From positions 727 to 8,012 of the forward strand of contig DALN01000073.1 of assembly GCA_002499455.1 (NCBI GenBank): a stretch of 7,286 nucleotides of DNA, read 5' to 3'. The position numbers and the translations under genes are program-made. Within the stretch, counting starts at the first letter, position 1. Each line of letters starts with the position of its first letter. The stretch comes from Methanoculleus sp. UBA77 (lineage in GTDB: Archaea > Halobacteriota > Methanomicrobia > Methanomicrobiales > Methanoculleaceae). A model generated the notes under the pieces. The model saw nothing but the letters and a program-made list of their open reading frames with translations, made no database searches and had not been told where the DNA came from. Below are positions 1 through 6,424 of the stretch, in pieces.

Positions 1-3000
1 GCCACCGCCGGGGACAACACAGCCAATGTCTACCCGGTCAACGATCATGTGAACCGCCAGTATTCGGATTACCTGCTCTGGTACGACGTGACCGATCTCG
101 TCGGTTCGCAGAGCCCGAAAGCAGAGGTCGTCTCAACCCCGGTGGCATCGAACTTCGACGGCCGCATCAAAGAGCTCGTCCTCGTGGTCGCTTACAATGA
201 TGGCGACAGCGATGTGGTACACTACTGGGTGAATGACGGACACGACTACCAGGCGAACGGCGCCGGCGGGGTTACCTCGACCTTCGCCACCGGCGGACTC
301 ACCGCAGGCTGGACGGGTGCAACCCTCCAAAACATCATGCTCTCTTCCAAAGACGCCCTGTATACATTCAACGGCGCTGCCTATACGGGTGGGACCCCAT
401 CTGGTTACTTTGGAACGAACACCTGGGACGTCACGAGCGACCTGGCTGCCGGCAATGACAGCAGTTTCACTTACGTACCGAACGGTGGATCGTACAAGAC
501 CACGCTCGCAACACTTGCCGTAAAATACACGACCTCCGGCGGGGACGCCCCCGATCTCGCGGTCAGCACCCTCGCTTCTAACAACGGTGAAGTCTTCTCC
601 GCAGCCGAGAACATCTACACCGCGAAGATCACGAACATCGGCACCGCCGATGCCGGCGCGTTCGCGGTCGAATTCAACGCCAGTAGCGCAACCGGCACGG
701 TCGCGGTCGACGGCCTCGCCGCGGGCGCAAACACCACCGTCACCTGGACCGACGAGACCATCCGCAACGCCGGCGATGCCGTGACGATCACCGCCGTCGC
801 CGATCCCGACGGTCTCATCGGCGAATCGAACGAAGAGAACAACCTGCTCAGCATCGAGAAGACCGTCGTCCACAACGGCTACCGCGGCAAGCGCTGGACC
901 GACGGCGAAGACATCGCCACCGCGAAAACCTACGACGTTCGCGGCGACCTCCTCTGGTCGGCCGGTGACGGCGCCTACCTCTCCGCCGGCACCAACTGGG
1001 CCGACTACACCGTCAACTGGACCGCCAGCGATCTCACAGTCCCCGAAGGCGCCACGATCGCCGGCGCCCGGCTCTACGTCCCCTACACCTACGACAAGGG
1101 CCCGGTCTTCCCGGAGAACGTCGCCCTGACCTTTAACGGCGCAGCGGTCGAGCAGGCCGCTTTCTACGAAGACGAGAAGAGATGGGGCACCTCGTATCCC
1201 TACGGCATGACCGTCTACAACGTCACCGACGCCTTCAGCCCTGAGGGCAACACCGCCGTCCTCGCAAACACCTTCCCCGGCGGCGGGAACGTCTCGGTCC
1301 GCGGGATGCTCCTCGCGGTCGTCTATGACGACGGCGTCACCGCCCCGCATACGGTGCTGATGAACGAGGGCTTCGACCTCCTCTACGGCGGCGCAAGCCA
1401 GAGCACCACCCCCAAAGAGGCGACGGCGTATGCGCCGTTCACCCTCGACCCCGCGAACGCCACAGGCGCCCGCCTGGTCACCGTCGCCCCCGGCGCCGGG
1501 CCGAACGAGGGCGAGCTGATCTTCAACGGCGAGACCTGGACGAACGTCTGGAACTACACGGGAACGAGCCAGATCGGCGTCGACGAGCGCAATGTGACCT
1601 CGCTCCTCGCCGGCGAGAACGTCGCGGCGTTCCAGAGCAGCGCCGACTACATGGAGGCTGCCGCAGCCTTCCTGATAGTCGAGTATGCCCCCGAACCCGG
1701 CAGCATCCTCGTCACCTCGACGCCGACCGGCGCCGCGGTCTGGCTCGACGGTGAGGAGACCGGGGAAGTCACCGACTGCACCCTCACGAACGTCCCGGCC
1801 GGCGACCATGTCGTCACCGTGAAACTCGACGGCTACGCCGACGCCTCGATGCCGGTCACGGTCGCCACCGGCGAGACCGCAGAGGTCGACCTCGAACTGA
1901 CCACCCTGACCGGGAGCCTCACCGTGACCTCGACGCCCGAGGGCGCTGCGATCCTCATCGACGGCGCTGATACCGGCGAAGTCACCAACGCAACCCTCGA
2001 CGGGATCGCCGTCGGCACCCACACCGTCACCCTGAAGAAGGACGGCTACGCCGACACCACGGCTGATGTCACCGTCGCGTATAACGAGACCGCAGCCCTC
2101 CACCTCGACCTCGTCGAGGCCCGCGGCAGCATCGCCGTCGCCTCGACGCCCACGGGTGCGGCAATCTGGCTCGACGGCATCGACACCGGCATGACGACCA
2201 ACGCCATCCTGGAGAACGTCGCGGCCGGCGAGCACACCGTCACCGTGAAGAAGGCCGGCTACGCCGACGCCTCGGCAACCGTGGCGGTCGCCGATGACGA
2301 AATCGCCACGGTCTCGTTCACCCTTACCGCACCGGCCGGGAGCATCGTCGTCACCTCGGCGCCCGACGGCGCCCGGATCGTCCTCGACGGCGCGGAGACC
2401 GGGGAAACCACCAACGCCACGCTGACGAACGTCCCGGTCGGCACCCACACCGTCCGGGTGAGCCTTGACGGCTATCTCGACGCAGAGGAGACTGTGACCG
2501 TCGCCGCGGGAGCGACCGCTTCGGTCCACTTCGACCTCGACGCGTCGGCGATCACCCTCCAGCCAGGCTGGAACTTCGTCTCGACCCCGAAACAACTCGC
2601 CGACGGCCAGGACACCATCGCAATCTTCGACGGTGTGGACACCGCCGACCGCTCGGTGCTGTATTACAACGGGACCAACCAGTGGGAGGCGCTGAGTCGA
2701 GAGGAGGCGTTCCGGCCGCTGGACGGGATCTGGATCTACGCGAATACGTCGTACACGATCCCGCTCGTATTCGCCGCCGGGTCGATCTCCACACCACCCA
2801 CGAAAGACCTCGATGAAGGCTGGAACGCGATCGGGTTCACCGATACCGTCCCCGAACCGGCGGTCACTACGCTCCGGTCGGTCGAGACGACCTGGGCGAC
2901 CCTCTTCGGCTGGAAGACGAACGAACAGGCCTACGACGTCTCGATCATCCGCGGCGCCACCGGCCGCCACGGCGAGACGCGGGAGTTATTCCCGACGCAG

Positions 3001-3054
3001 GGCTACTGGCTCTACATGAACGACGCGGACACACTCGCCGCAATCGGGGCGTGA
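1..3054 (+). CDS. Large exported surface protein with DUF3344, CARDB and four PEGA repeats (5' partial)
   Basis: The reading frame is open from base 1, so the true start lies upstream; the GTG at 49 is an internal Val. In-window length is 1017 residues. Residues about 1-180 match the DUF3344 pattern (YSDYLLWYDVTDLV, then a VVAYNDG strand). Residues about 183-289 are a CARDB-type adhesion domain (APDLAV start, ESNEENN end). Residues about 290-563 are a second DUF3344-like region (MLLAVVYDDG, FLIVEYAP). Residues 567-850 are four PEGA domains. Residues 851-1017 carry two GWN motifs (PGWNFVSTP, EGWNAIGF), a tail often seen on methanogen surface proteins. No hydrophobic C-terminal segment or PGF-CTERM-like tail is visible; the protein ends ADTLAAIGA. 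Third codon positions are about 92% G/C in the first PEGA unit by hand count. DUF3344 function is unknown; PEGA and CARDB domains are usually extracellular. The likely role is an envelope or adhesion protein. The stop overlaps the next gene's start, so the anchored neighbour may be its partner. Confidence 0.9.
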   Translation, partial: ATAGDNTANVYPVNDHVNRQYSDYLLWYDVTDLVGSQSPKAEVVSTPVASNFDGRIKELVLVVAYNDGDSDVVHYWVNDGHDYQANGAGGVTSTFATGGLTAGWTGATLQNIMLSSKDALYTFNGAAYTGGTPSGYFGTNTWDVTSDLAAGNDSSFTYVPNGGSYKTTLATLAVKYTTSGGDAPDLAVSTLASNNGEVFSAAENIYTAKITNIGTADAGAFAVEFNASSATGTVAVDGLAAGANTTVTWTDETIRNAGDAVTITAVADPDGLIGESNEENNLLSIEKTVVHNGYRGKRWTDGEDIATAKTYDVRGDLLWSAGDGAYLSAGTNWADYTVNWTASDLTVPEGATIAGARLYVPYTYDKGPVFPENVALTFNGAAVEQAAFYEDEKRWGTSYPYGMTVYNVTDAFSPEGNTAVLANTFPGGGNVSVRGMLLAVVYDDGVTAPHTVLMNEGFDLLYGGASQSTTPKEATAYAPFTLDPANATGARLVTVAPGAGPNEGELIFNGETWTNVWNYTGTSQIGVDERNVTSLLAGENVAAFQSSADYMEAAAAFLIVEYAPEPGSILVTSTPTGAAVWLDGEETGEVTDCTLTNVPAGDHVVTVKLDGYADASMPVTVATGETAEVDLELTTLTGSLTVTSTPEGAAILIDGADTGEVTNATLDGIAVGTHTVTLKKDGYADTTADVTVAYNETAALHLDLVEARGSIAVASTPTGAAIWLDGIDTGMTTNAILENVAAGEHTVTVKKAGYADASATVAVADDEIATVSFTLTAPAGSIVVTSAPDGARIVLDGAETGETTNATLTNVPVGTHTVRVSLDGYLDAEETVTVAAGATASVHFDLDASAITLQPGWNFVSTPKQLADGQDTIAIFDGVDTADRSVLYYNGTNQWEALSREEAFRPLDGIWIYANTSYTIPLVFAAGSISTPPTKDLDEGWNAIGFTDTVPEPAVTTLRSVETTWATLFGWKTNEQAYDVSIIRGATGRHGETRELFPTQGYWLYMNDADTLAAIGA
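1699..2550 (+). repeat. Four tandem 213-bp PEGA-domain repeats inside the surface-protein gene
   Basis: Units begin at 1699, 1912, 2125 and 2338, each at a Gly-Ser codon pair (GSILV, GSLTV, GSIAV, GSIVV). Each is exactly 213 bp (71 codons), with no insertion or deletion between units. Each unit reads as a PEGA domain: a strand, then STPxGA or SAPDGA, an I/V-x-L/I-DG turn, TGE or TGM, a TNAT/TNAI-type segment, a GxH-TV strand, a K/LxGY motif and a closing strand. The units have diverged in sequence but not in length. This is a protein-level repeat and not a CRISPR or mobile element. Confidence 0.9.
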
Positions 3055-4151
3055 TGATGAAACTCCAGTATGGAATGACCCTGGTCCTCCTCCTGGGCCT
3101 CGCGATCGGGGTCGCGGCAGCGGCGGAGACGTCCCCTCCCTCTTTCCCCCAGGAGTTCTACGGAACCGTGACGATCGACGGCGCCCCGGCGCCCGCCGGG
3201 ACCACTATCACTGCCACGATCGGGGAGACGACATACGGTTCGATCGTGACGACGAAAGCCGGGGAGTACGGCAGTTCCAGTCGGCATGAGGGAGGTCGCC
3301 TGGTGGTCAGTGCGACCGACGGCCATGCCGGGGAGACGATCACCTTCCTGGTCAACGGGCGGGCGGCGCGGGAGACGGCACCCTTCACACCGGACAGCAC
3401 TACCTGCCTGGACCTCTCCGTTGCCGGGGGGAGCACGCCCACGCCCGGCAACGGCGGTAACGGCGGCGGCGGTGGAGGGTCGCAGGGGTCAACATCGACC
3501 CCCGCCCCGACCCAGTCCGCACCGGTGACGTCCGTCGGGCAGGCATCCCTCCCCCTCTCGGAGACCGGCGAAGTCAGCGCACCGGTGACGGTCAGGACCG
3601 GCGACGGTGCCGGCTCGCTGACTGTCGGCGAGGGGACGCGTGCCCGCGACAAAGACGGAAACCCGCTCGGCGAAGTGACCATAGCGCGCGCCGACGCCGC
3701 CGGGCTGCCACCGGCCCCCGGGGGGACGACAATCGGGTTTGCCCTCACCTGCGGACCGGCCGGCGCCACCTTCGACCCGCCGGCCACCCTCACCTACACA
3801 CTCTCTGAGGAAGAGTGGGGGAGGAACGGCGACCCCGCCACCCTGCGGGTGATGTGGTACAACCCCGGGACCGGCGCTTGGCAGGAGGTCCCCGCAACCG
3901 TGGACCCGGCAACCCGGACCGTGACGGCGCGGGTCTCGCACTTCAGCCTATTCGCCCTGACGTGGGCCGACGCACCCCCGGCGAAGGCGACCGCCGCACC
4001 GGCCGCCGCGACTCCCGGCGGTGAAACCCCGTCCGGACCCGGTTCGCAGCAGCCCAAAGACGGCGAAATTCCGTGGGTGCTCATCGCGGTCGGGGGCCTG
4101 GTCGCCGCCGGAAGTCTGGCGGCGGGATGGTACTTCCTCCGGAAGCGGTAA
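3054..4151 (+). CDS. Membrane-anchored exported protein with two beta-type domains
   Basis: Numbered from ATG 3054 the protein has 365 residues. Residues 1-24 form a signal peptide (MMK, a Leu-rich core, AAAAE). Residues about 31-124 look like a carboxypeptidase-regulatory or Ig-like beta domain (EFYGTVTIDGAPAPAGT). Residues 125-162 are a Gly/Thr/Pro linker containing a run of six Gly. Residues about 163-305 form a second beta domain recurrent in methanogen surface proteins (ATFDPPATLTYTL, a WYNPGTGAWQEV strand, HFSLFALTW). A Pro/Ala linker follows, then one transmembrane helix (about 339-361) ending FLRKR, which suggests an extracellular body with a cytoplasmic basic tail. The start could be GTG 3051 (4-bp GTGA overlap), ATG 3054 (TGATG) or ATG 3057; GGGG at 3046-3049 is the only Shine-Dalgarno-like tract. 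All three imply translational coupling with the upstream gene. Function is unknown; it may anchor or partner the upstream protein. Confidence 0.88.
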   Translation: MMKLQYGMTLVLLLGLAIGVAAAAETSPPSFPQEFYGTVTIDGAPAPAGTTITATIGETTYGSIVTTKAGEYGSSSRHEGGRLVVSATDGHAGETITFLVNGRAARETAPFTPDSTTCLDLSVAGGSTPTPGNGGNGGGGGGSQGSTSTPAPTQSAPVTSVGQASLPLSETGEVSAPVTVRTGDGAGSLTVGEGTRARDKDGNPLGEVTIARADAAGLPPAPGGTTIGFALTCGPAGATFDPPATLTYTLSEEEWGRNGDPATLRVMWYNPGTGAWQEVPATVDPATRTVTARVSHFSLFALTWADAPPAKATAAPAAATPGGETPSGPGSQQPKDGEIPWVLIAVGGLVAAGSLAAGWYFLRKR

Positions 4152-4161
4152 CCCCGCACCC
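4147..4161 (+). repeat. 15-bp direct repeat, left copy
   Basis: GGTAACCCCGCACCC occurs here, spanning the stop codon of the anchored surface-protein gene, and again exactly at 5412-5426 in the same orientation. The two copies bracket the tnpB relic and the mntA-hepT pair. It may be a boundary scar or a chance match between GC-rich gene ends. Confidence 0.6.
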
Positions 4162-4173
4162 TCTTCTTCTTCG

Positions 4174-4193
4174 CCCCGGGAACGATCCCGGGG
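4174..4193 (+). terminator. Hairpin terminator candidate after the surface-protein operon
   Basis: A perfect 8-bp stem, CCCCGGGA with TCCCGGGG, closes a 4-base ACGA loop 22 bases after the stop codon and is followed by AATCTTTC. A pyrimidine-rich tract (CTCTTCTTCTTC) lies just before it. The position fits the end of the two-gene unit. The T-tract is short, and archaeal termination depends mainly on T-runs, so the terminator role is tentative while the hairpin is clear. Confidence 0.5.
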
Positions 4194-4214
4194 AATCTTT
4201 CAGGAACGTGGACC

Positions 4215-4256
4215 GAGGAGCCCCCCGGCTTAAGCCGAGGGAGGAATCGGCCTCAC
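4215..4256 (+). mobile_element. IS200/IS605-family end-like stem-loop (relic)
   Basis: The segment starts GAGGAGCCCCCC and has a stem-loop at 4222-4241 centred on the palindrome CGGCTTAAGCCG, with one C/A mismatch and a TTAA loop. It continues GGGAGGAATCGGCCTCAC. From memory, this layout (GAAGCCCC stem-loop GGGGAGG, ending TCAC) resembles the right end of TnpB-only IS605-family elements, which is also the 3' end of the omegaRNA. It lies immediately upstream of a tnpB N-terminal relic on the same strand, which is not where an intact right end would be. It may be a left-end hairpin, a rearranged right end or the trace of a second element. Assignment is by resemblance only. Confidence 0.4.
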
Positions 4257-4261
4257 CATGT

Positions 4262-4450
4262 TCCCACACGCTTTCACGGCCCAACGAACGGTGGATGCTG
4301 CTCGCCACGATGGAGCGGTACAATGCAGCCTGCAACGCCGCCTCGCCGGTTGCCTTTTTCTGAGCGGCAGTTTTCCAGCATCGGTTTGCAGAAGCGGCTG
4401 TATCGCCAGATCAACAAGGCGCTCGCCCCCACCAACGGTGTCCGGGCCGG
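4262..4450 (+). pseudogene. tnpB: tnpB N-terminal relic, frameshifted and truncated
   Basis: Two plus-strand frames together read as the N-terminus of a TnpB RNA-guided nuclease of the IS200/IS605 family. The first frame gives RPNERWMLLATMERYNAACN, then AASPVAF, and hits a stop at 4361-4363. The next frame continues SERQFSSIGLQK, RLYRQINKAL and PTNGVRA. These correspond to the usual TnpB opening: a YP-type strand, LLATMERxNAACN, then a LQKLxYRxIRExFGLSxQxxVRA segment. The switch is explained by one extra T in the T5 run at 4355-4359. No start codon fits well, similarity fades after about 4445, and the RuvC catalytic domain is absent, so the gene is dead. The remnant ends just before the convergent hepT stop codon. 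The TnpB identification rests on recognised motifs and was not searched. Confidence 0.72.
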
Positions 4451-4462
4451 GTCCTGCGGCCC

Positions 4463-4822
4463 TTATTCGGTATCCCCTGACGGTGTGTCGAGTTCGGCAA
4501 GAATTGCCTGCACTCGTGGTTCGAGGGCCGTGACCTCGTTCTGGAGAATATTCCAGACGATCCTCCAGTCGACCTCAAAATAAGCATGAATCAACTTGTC
4601 CCGTGAACCGGCAATCAGCCGCCAGGGAATCTCCGGGTATTGTTCTTTCAGGGGTTCGGAGATGTTCTTCGTCGCTTCCCCGATGATCTCGATGGAGCGG
4701 ACGATTGCACGTTGCCGCACCGGATCCGCAAGCAGCCTCTCATACGTCAGTTCCCTGCCGACTTCACGGAGAAATGCAATCTCGTCCGCGATGTGCCGAA
4801 GAAAGAGATCGTCACGCCTCAC
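4463..4822 (-). CDS. hepT: HepT-like HEPN toxin (DUF86 ribonuclease)
   Basis: The product is 119 residues from GTG 4822. This start has GGAGG at 4832-4836, nine bases upstream, and overlaps the mntA coding end by 11 bp; frames extending further upstream lie within mntA. The all-alpha HEPN fold is recognisable from RSIEIIGEATKNIS (residues 42-55) and RDKLIHAYF (74-82). The latter contains the catalytic RX4HXY motif: Arg74, His79, Tyr81. In the characterised Shewanella oneidensis pair, HepT is a ribonuclease toxin, and the motif Tyr is AMPylated by MntA to neutralise it. All motif residues are present, so the toxin is probably functional. It is co-transcribed behind the antitoxin gene, and overlapping start and stop should couple their synthesis. 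Third positions are about 64% G/C by hand count, well below the surface-protein gene, which hints at transfer. Confidence 0.92.
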   Translation of the reverse strand: MRRDDLFLRHIADEIAFLREVGRELTYERLLADPVRQRAIVRSIEIIGEATKNISEPLKEQYPEIPWRLIAGSRDKLIHAYFEVDWRIVWNILQNEVTALEPRVQAILAELDTPSGDTE

Positions 4823-5132
4823 ACCAGACGACCTCCTTCTCGATATACGATCGGAGATGTCGGCTGAGCCCCTGCTCGGTGACGAGGTCCACCCGGCGGC
4901 AAAAGAGGTCCTCAAGGTAGAACGCGAGTTCCATGAAGTTCCGGAACGTCGTCTGTCCGGGTGCAAACTCGACCAGCACATCCACATCGCTCTCGGGCCG
5001 GTCTTCGCCGCGGGCGGTCGATCCGAAGAGGCCGATCTTCGCCACGCCGAACCGCTCCCGGAGCAGCGGGAGTGCTTCTTCCAGCCTGTCAACGAAGATG
5101 CTCTTCTTCTCCCGGCGGACCTGAGCTTCCAT
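4812..5132 (-). CDS. mntA: MntA-like minimal nucleotidyltransferase antitoxin
   Basis: The product is 106 residues from ATG 5132. The nucleotidyltransferase signature GSX10DXD is complete: Gly37-Ser38, then Asp49 and Asp51 in SDVDVLVEF. A third acidic residue, Asp82, sits in RRVDLV. The length and the roughly 36-residue lead before GS suit minimal nucleotidyltransferases (MNT domain). Such antitoxins transfer AMP from ATP onto the active-site Tyr of the partner HEPN toxin. The gene precedes hepT and overlaps it by 11 bp, the reverse of the hepT-first order in Shewanella. The frame stays open upstream to about 5246, but the added residues are low-complexity Ser/Arg and lack family character, while GGAGG at 5146-5150 supports ATG 5132 despite a long 13-base spacing. 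Third positions are about 80% G/C by hand count. Confidence 0.92.
   Translation of the reverse strand: MEAQVRREKKSIFVDRLEEALPLLRERFGVAKIGLFGSTARGEDRPESDVDVLVEFAPGQTTFRNFMELAFYLEDLFCRRVDLVTEQGLSRHLRSYIEKEVVWCEA
4832..4836 (-). promoter_or_regulatory. Shine-Dalgarno site for hepT
   Basis: GGAGG on the minus strand lies nine bases before GTG 4822 and inside the mntA coding region. It decides the hepT start, since the open frame otherwise runs far upstream within mntA. Confidence 0.75.
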
Positions 5133-5145
5133 ACGGGTTCTGCTC

Positions 5146-5150
5146 CCTCC
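5146..5150 (-). promoter_or_regulatory. Shine-Dalgarno site for mntA
   Basis: GGAGG on the minus strand lies 13 bases before ATG 5132. The spacing is longer than usual, but no other in-frame start near the family's N-terminus has a better site. Confidence 0.5.
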
Positions 5151-5287
5151 TGATCGTACCTGGGAGCGAGGAGATGATGAAGATTGCCCTACGGGGGCAG
5201 GAGATGAGTATCGGGACTTCTTTCTTGATTTGATCGTCTGACGCACGCTGTTCTTGCATTGTCAGCGGAGAGCTCGTTCCAGTGGGT

Positions 5288-5297
5288 AACATATAGT
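5288..5297 (-). promoter_or_regulatory. Possible TATA box for mntA-hepT
   Basis: The minus strand reads AACTATATGTTACC here, a TATA-like element in a GC-rich context. It would place transcription start near 5267 and leave a leader of roughly 135 bases before mntA. A second AT-rich spot, TTATAC near 5333-5339, is an alternative. The element is weak. Confidence 0.3.
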
Positions 5298-5359
5298 TCT
5301 TCACCCGGCAGTACAGATGGGGTTCAACAAATCCGTATAATGAAGTACTGAGACCGATT

Positions 5360-5397
5360 CCGGGAAAGCCTCCGAACGGCCCGGAGGCTTCCCCCGG
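5360..5397 (-). terminator. Strong hairpin between the Gate-protein gene and mntA
   Basis: AAGCCTCCG at 5366-5374 pairs perfectly with CGGAGGCTT at 5382-5390 around a 7-base loop. The stem extends with CCGGG (5360-5364) against CCCGG (5393-5397) after a small bulge. It lies about 40 bases after the stop of the minus-strand Gate-protein gene, so it most likely ends that transcript and separates it from mntA. There is no long T-run on the minus strand after it, so its role as an archaeal terminator is inferred. Confidence 0.5.
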
Positions 5398-5411
5398 CAC
5401 CCCCCGGGCAT

Positions 5412-5426
5412 GGTAACCCCGCACCC
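5412..5426 (+). repeat. 15-bp direct repeat, right copy
   Basis: An exact copy of GGTAACCCCGCACCC found at 4147-4161, in the same orientation, lying two bases beyond the stop codon of the minus-strand Gate-protein gene. Flanking bases differ between the two copies. Confidence 0.6.
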
Positions 5427-5428
5427 CC

Positions 5429-6364
5429 TCATAACACAACCATCACCAGCGCAACCGTGACCACCTTCGCGGCCATGCTTGCCGCGTACGTGACCAGCGC
5501 AATTTTGACGCCGAGCCGGCCGAAGAGCGAGAGGTAGAGCGGCACAGAGTACTTGACGTAGATCATGGTGATGACCACCATGCTTCCGAGGACGAGCGTG
5601 ACGAGCGCCGTCTCGAGCGTGAGGATACCCCCATCTAGCAGGGATGCAACGATCGCGTAGCCCGCCGAAAAATGGACGAACTGGGCTACGAGCGCCGCAG
5701 CGCTCTCGCCGGGGAGACCGATGGCCCGGAGGAGGGGGTCGAACGCGGCGGCGACGCCATCCATAACGCCCGTCGCGGTGAGGAGAGAAAAAACGAGCAG
5801 CGCGGCCAGGGTGACGGGCACGACCCGCCGGAGCGTCGGGACCGCCCTCCTGCACCCGGCAAGGACGACCTCCCGGGTGAGCGCAAGAGCGGCCGTGGGT
5901 GCGGGAGGGACCGGGGCCGGCGCGCGCCCGGGGGCGGCGAGGAACCGGCGACTGTAGAGGAGGGCAAAAAGTGCCTGCATGCCGCTCGATAAGAGATTCA
6001 GCCCGGTGTAGATCCCCCCGACAACGGGGCCGAGGAGGATCAGGGCTGCTGGGAGCTGGACGCGGAAGAGCGACTCCCCGAGCACCACCGGGAAGGAGCC
6101 CATGATGAGCACCGGGATCACCTCCCGCTCCGTCACCTTCCCGTCGCGGTAGTACTCGGCAAGCATCGACTTTCCCGCCGTGGCGTTGACCCCCATCGCG
6201 ACGACAGAAAGGACACACGCATCGGAGAGGCCGGAAACCCTGCAGAACGGCCCGGTGAACGACGAAAGCCGGGCAAAGATCCCGGTCTCGGCAAGGATGT
6301 TCGCAAGGACGATCCCGACCGTGACCAGCAGGACGGCGTTCACCGCAGAGGTGATCACCAGCAT
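5429..6364 (-). CDS. Gate/nucleoside-recognition domain membrane protein
   Basis: The product is a 311-residue, strongly hydrophobic protein from ATG 6364, with AGGA about eight bases upstream; the upstream ATGs at 6395 and 6399 are out of frame. It has two halves split by a Pro/Ala-rich loop (about residues 144-158). The first half has helices near 3-25, 48-62, 82-97 and 104-135, and includes GVNATAGKSMLAEYYRDGKVTEREV. The second has helices near 181-200, 220-241, 246-270 and 285-311, and includes GLPGESAAALVAQFVHF and GRLGVKIALVTYAASMAAK. This layout fits the Gate (nucleoside recognition, PF07670) families shared with SpmA/SpmB and the FeoB membrane part. The name is historical and the substrate is unknown; nucleoside or ion transport are both possible. 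It appears monocistronic, with a TATA region and an inverted repeat upstream and a hairpin downstream. Confidence 0.82.
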   Translation of the reverse strand: MLVITSAVNAVLLVTVGIVLANILAETGIFARLSSFTGPFCRVSGLSDACVLSVVAMGVNATAGKSMLAEYYRDGKVTEREVIPVLIMGSFPVVLGESLFRVQLPAALILLGPVVGGIYTGLNLLSSGMQALFALLYSRRFLAAPGRAPAPVPPAPTAALALTREVVLAGCRRAVPTLRRVVPVTLAALLVFSLLTATGVMDGVAAAFDPLLRAIGLPGESAAALVAQFVHFSAGYAIVASLLDGGILTLETALVTLVLGSMVVITMIYVKYSVPLYLSLFGRLGVKIALVTYAASMAAKVVTVALVMVVL

Positions 6365-6424
6365 GGCAAATCCTGCCTTCCCCTATCCCTGCCATTCATT
6401 CCCAATACTCCCGGATGCACCAAA

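Noticed and set aside
49..51. GTG as the start of the large surface protein.
   Set aside because: The frame is open upstream to base 1, has no ribosome-binding site here, and the codon lies inside a DUF3344 domain.
1699..2550. Regular repeats considered as a CRISPR or satellite array.
   Set aside because: The 213-bp units are in-frame, diverged PEGA protein domains without the short identical repeats and unique spacers of CRISPR.
133..2970. A 945-codon open frame on the minus strand opposite the surface-protein gene.
   Set aside because: It is a by-product of very high third-position GC in the real gene. Its translation is Gly/Asp/Arg/Val-rich without domains, while the plus strand gives clear DUF3344, CARDB and PEGA patterns.
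4596..5153. A 185-codon plus-strand frame across hepT and mntA.
   Set aside because: It is antisense to two genes with intact catalytic motifs and shows no family features.
5174..5241. A possible C/D-box guide RNA: ATGATGA at 5174-5180 and CTGA at 5238-5241.
   Set aside because: There is no D' box, the C'-like ATGAGTA is poor, and the spacing to the D box is wrong for archaeal C/D RNAs. A chance match is more likely.
5132..5246. An N-terminal extension of mntA to GTG 5246.
   Set aside because: The extra residues are Ser/Arg-rich without family similarity, and no Shine-Dalgarno site precedes that GTG, whereas GGAGG lies before ATG 5132.
5301..6395. A long minus-strand frame overlapping the Gate-protein gene.
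   Set aside because: It is Arg/Pro/Gly-rich in composition and out of frame with the clear multi-helix membrane protein on the same strand.
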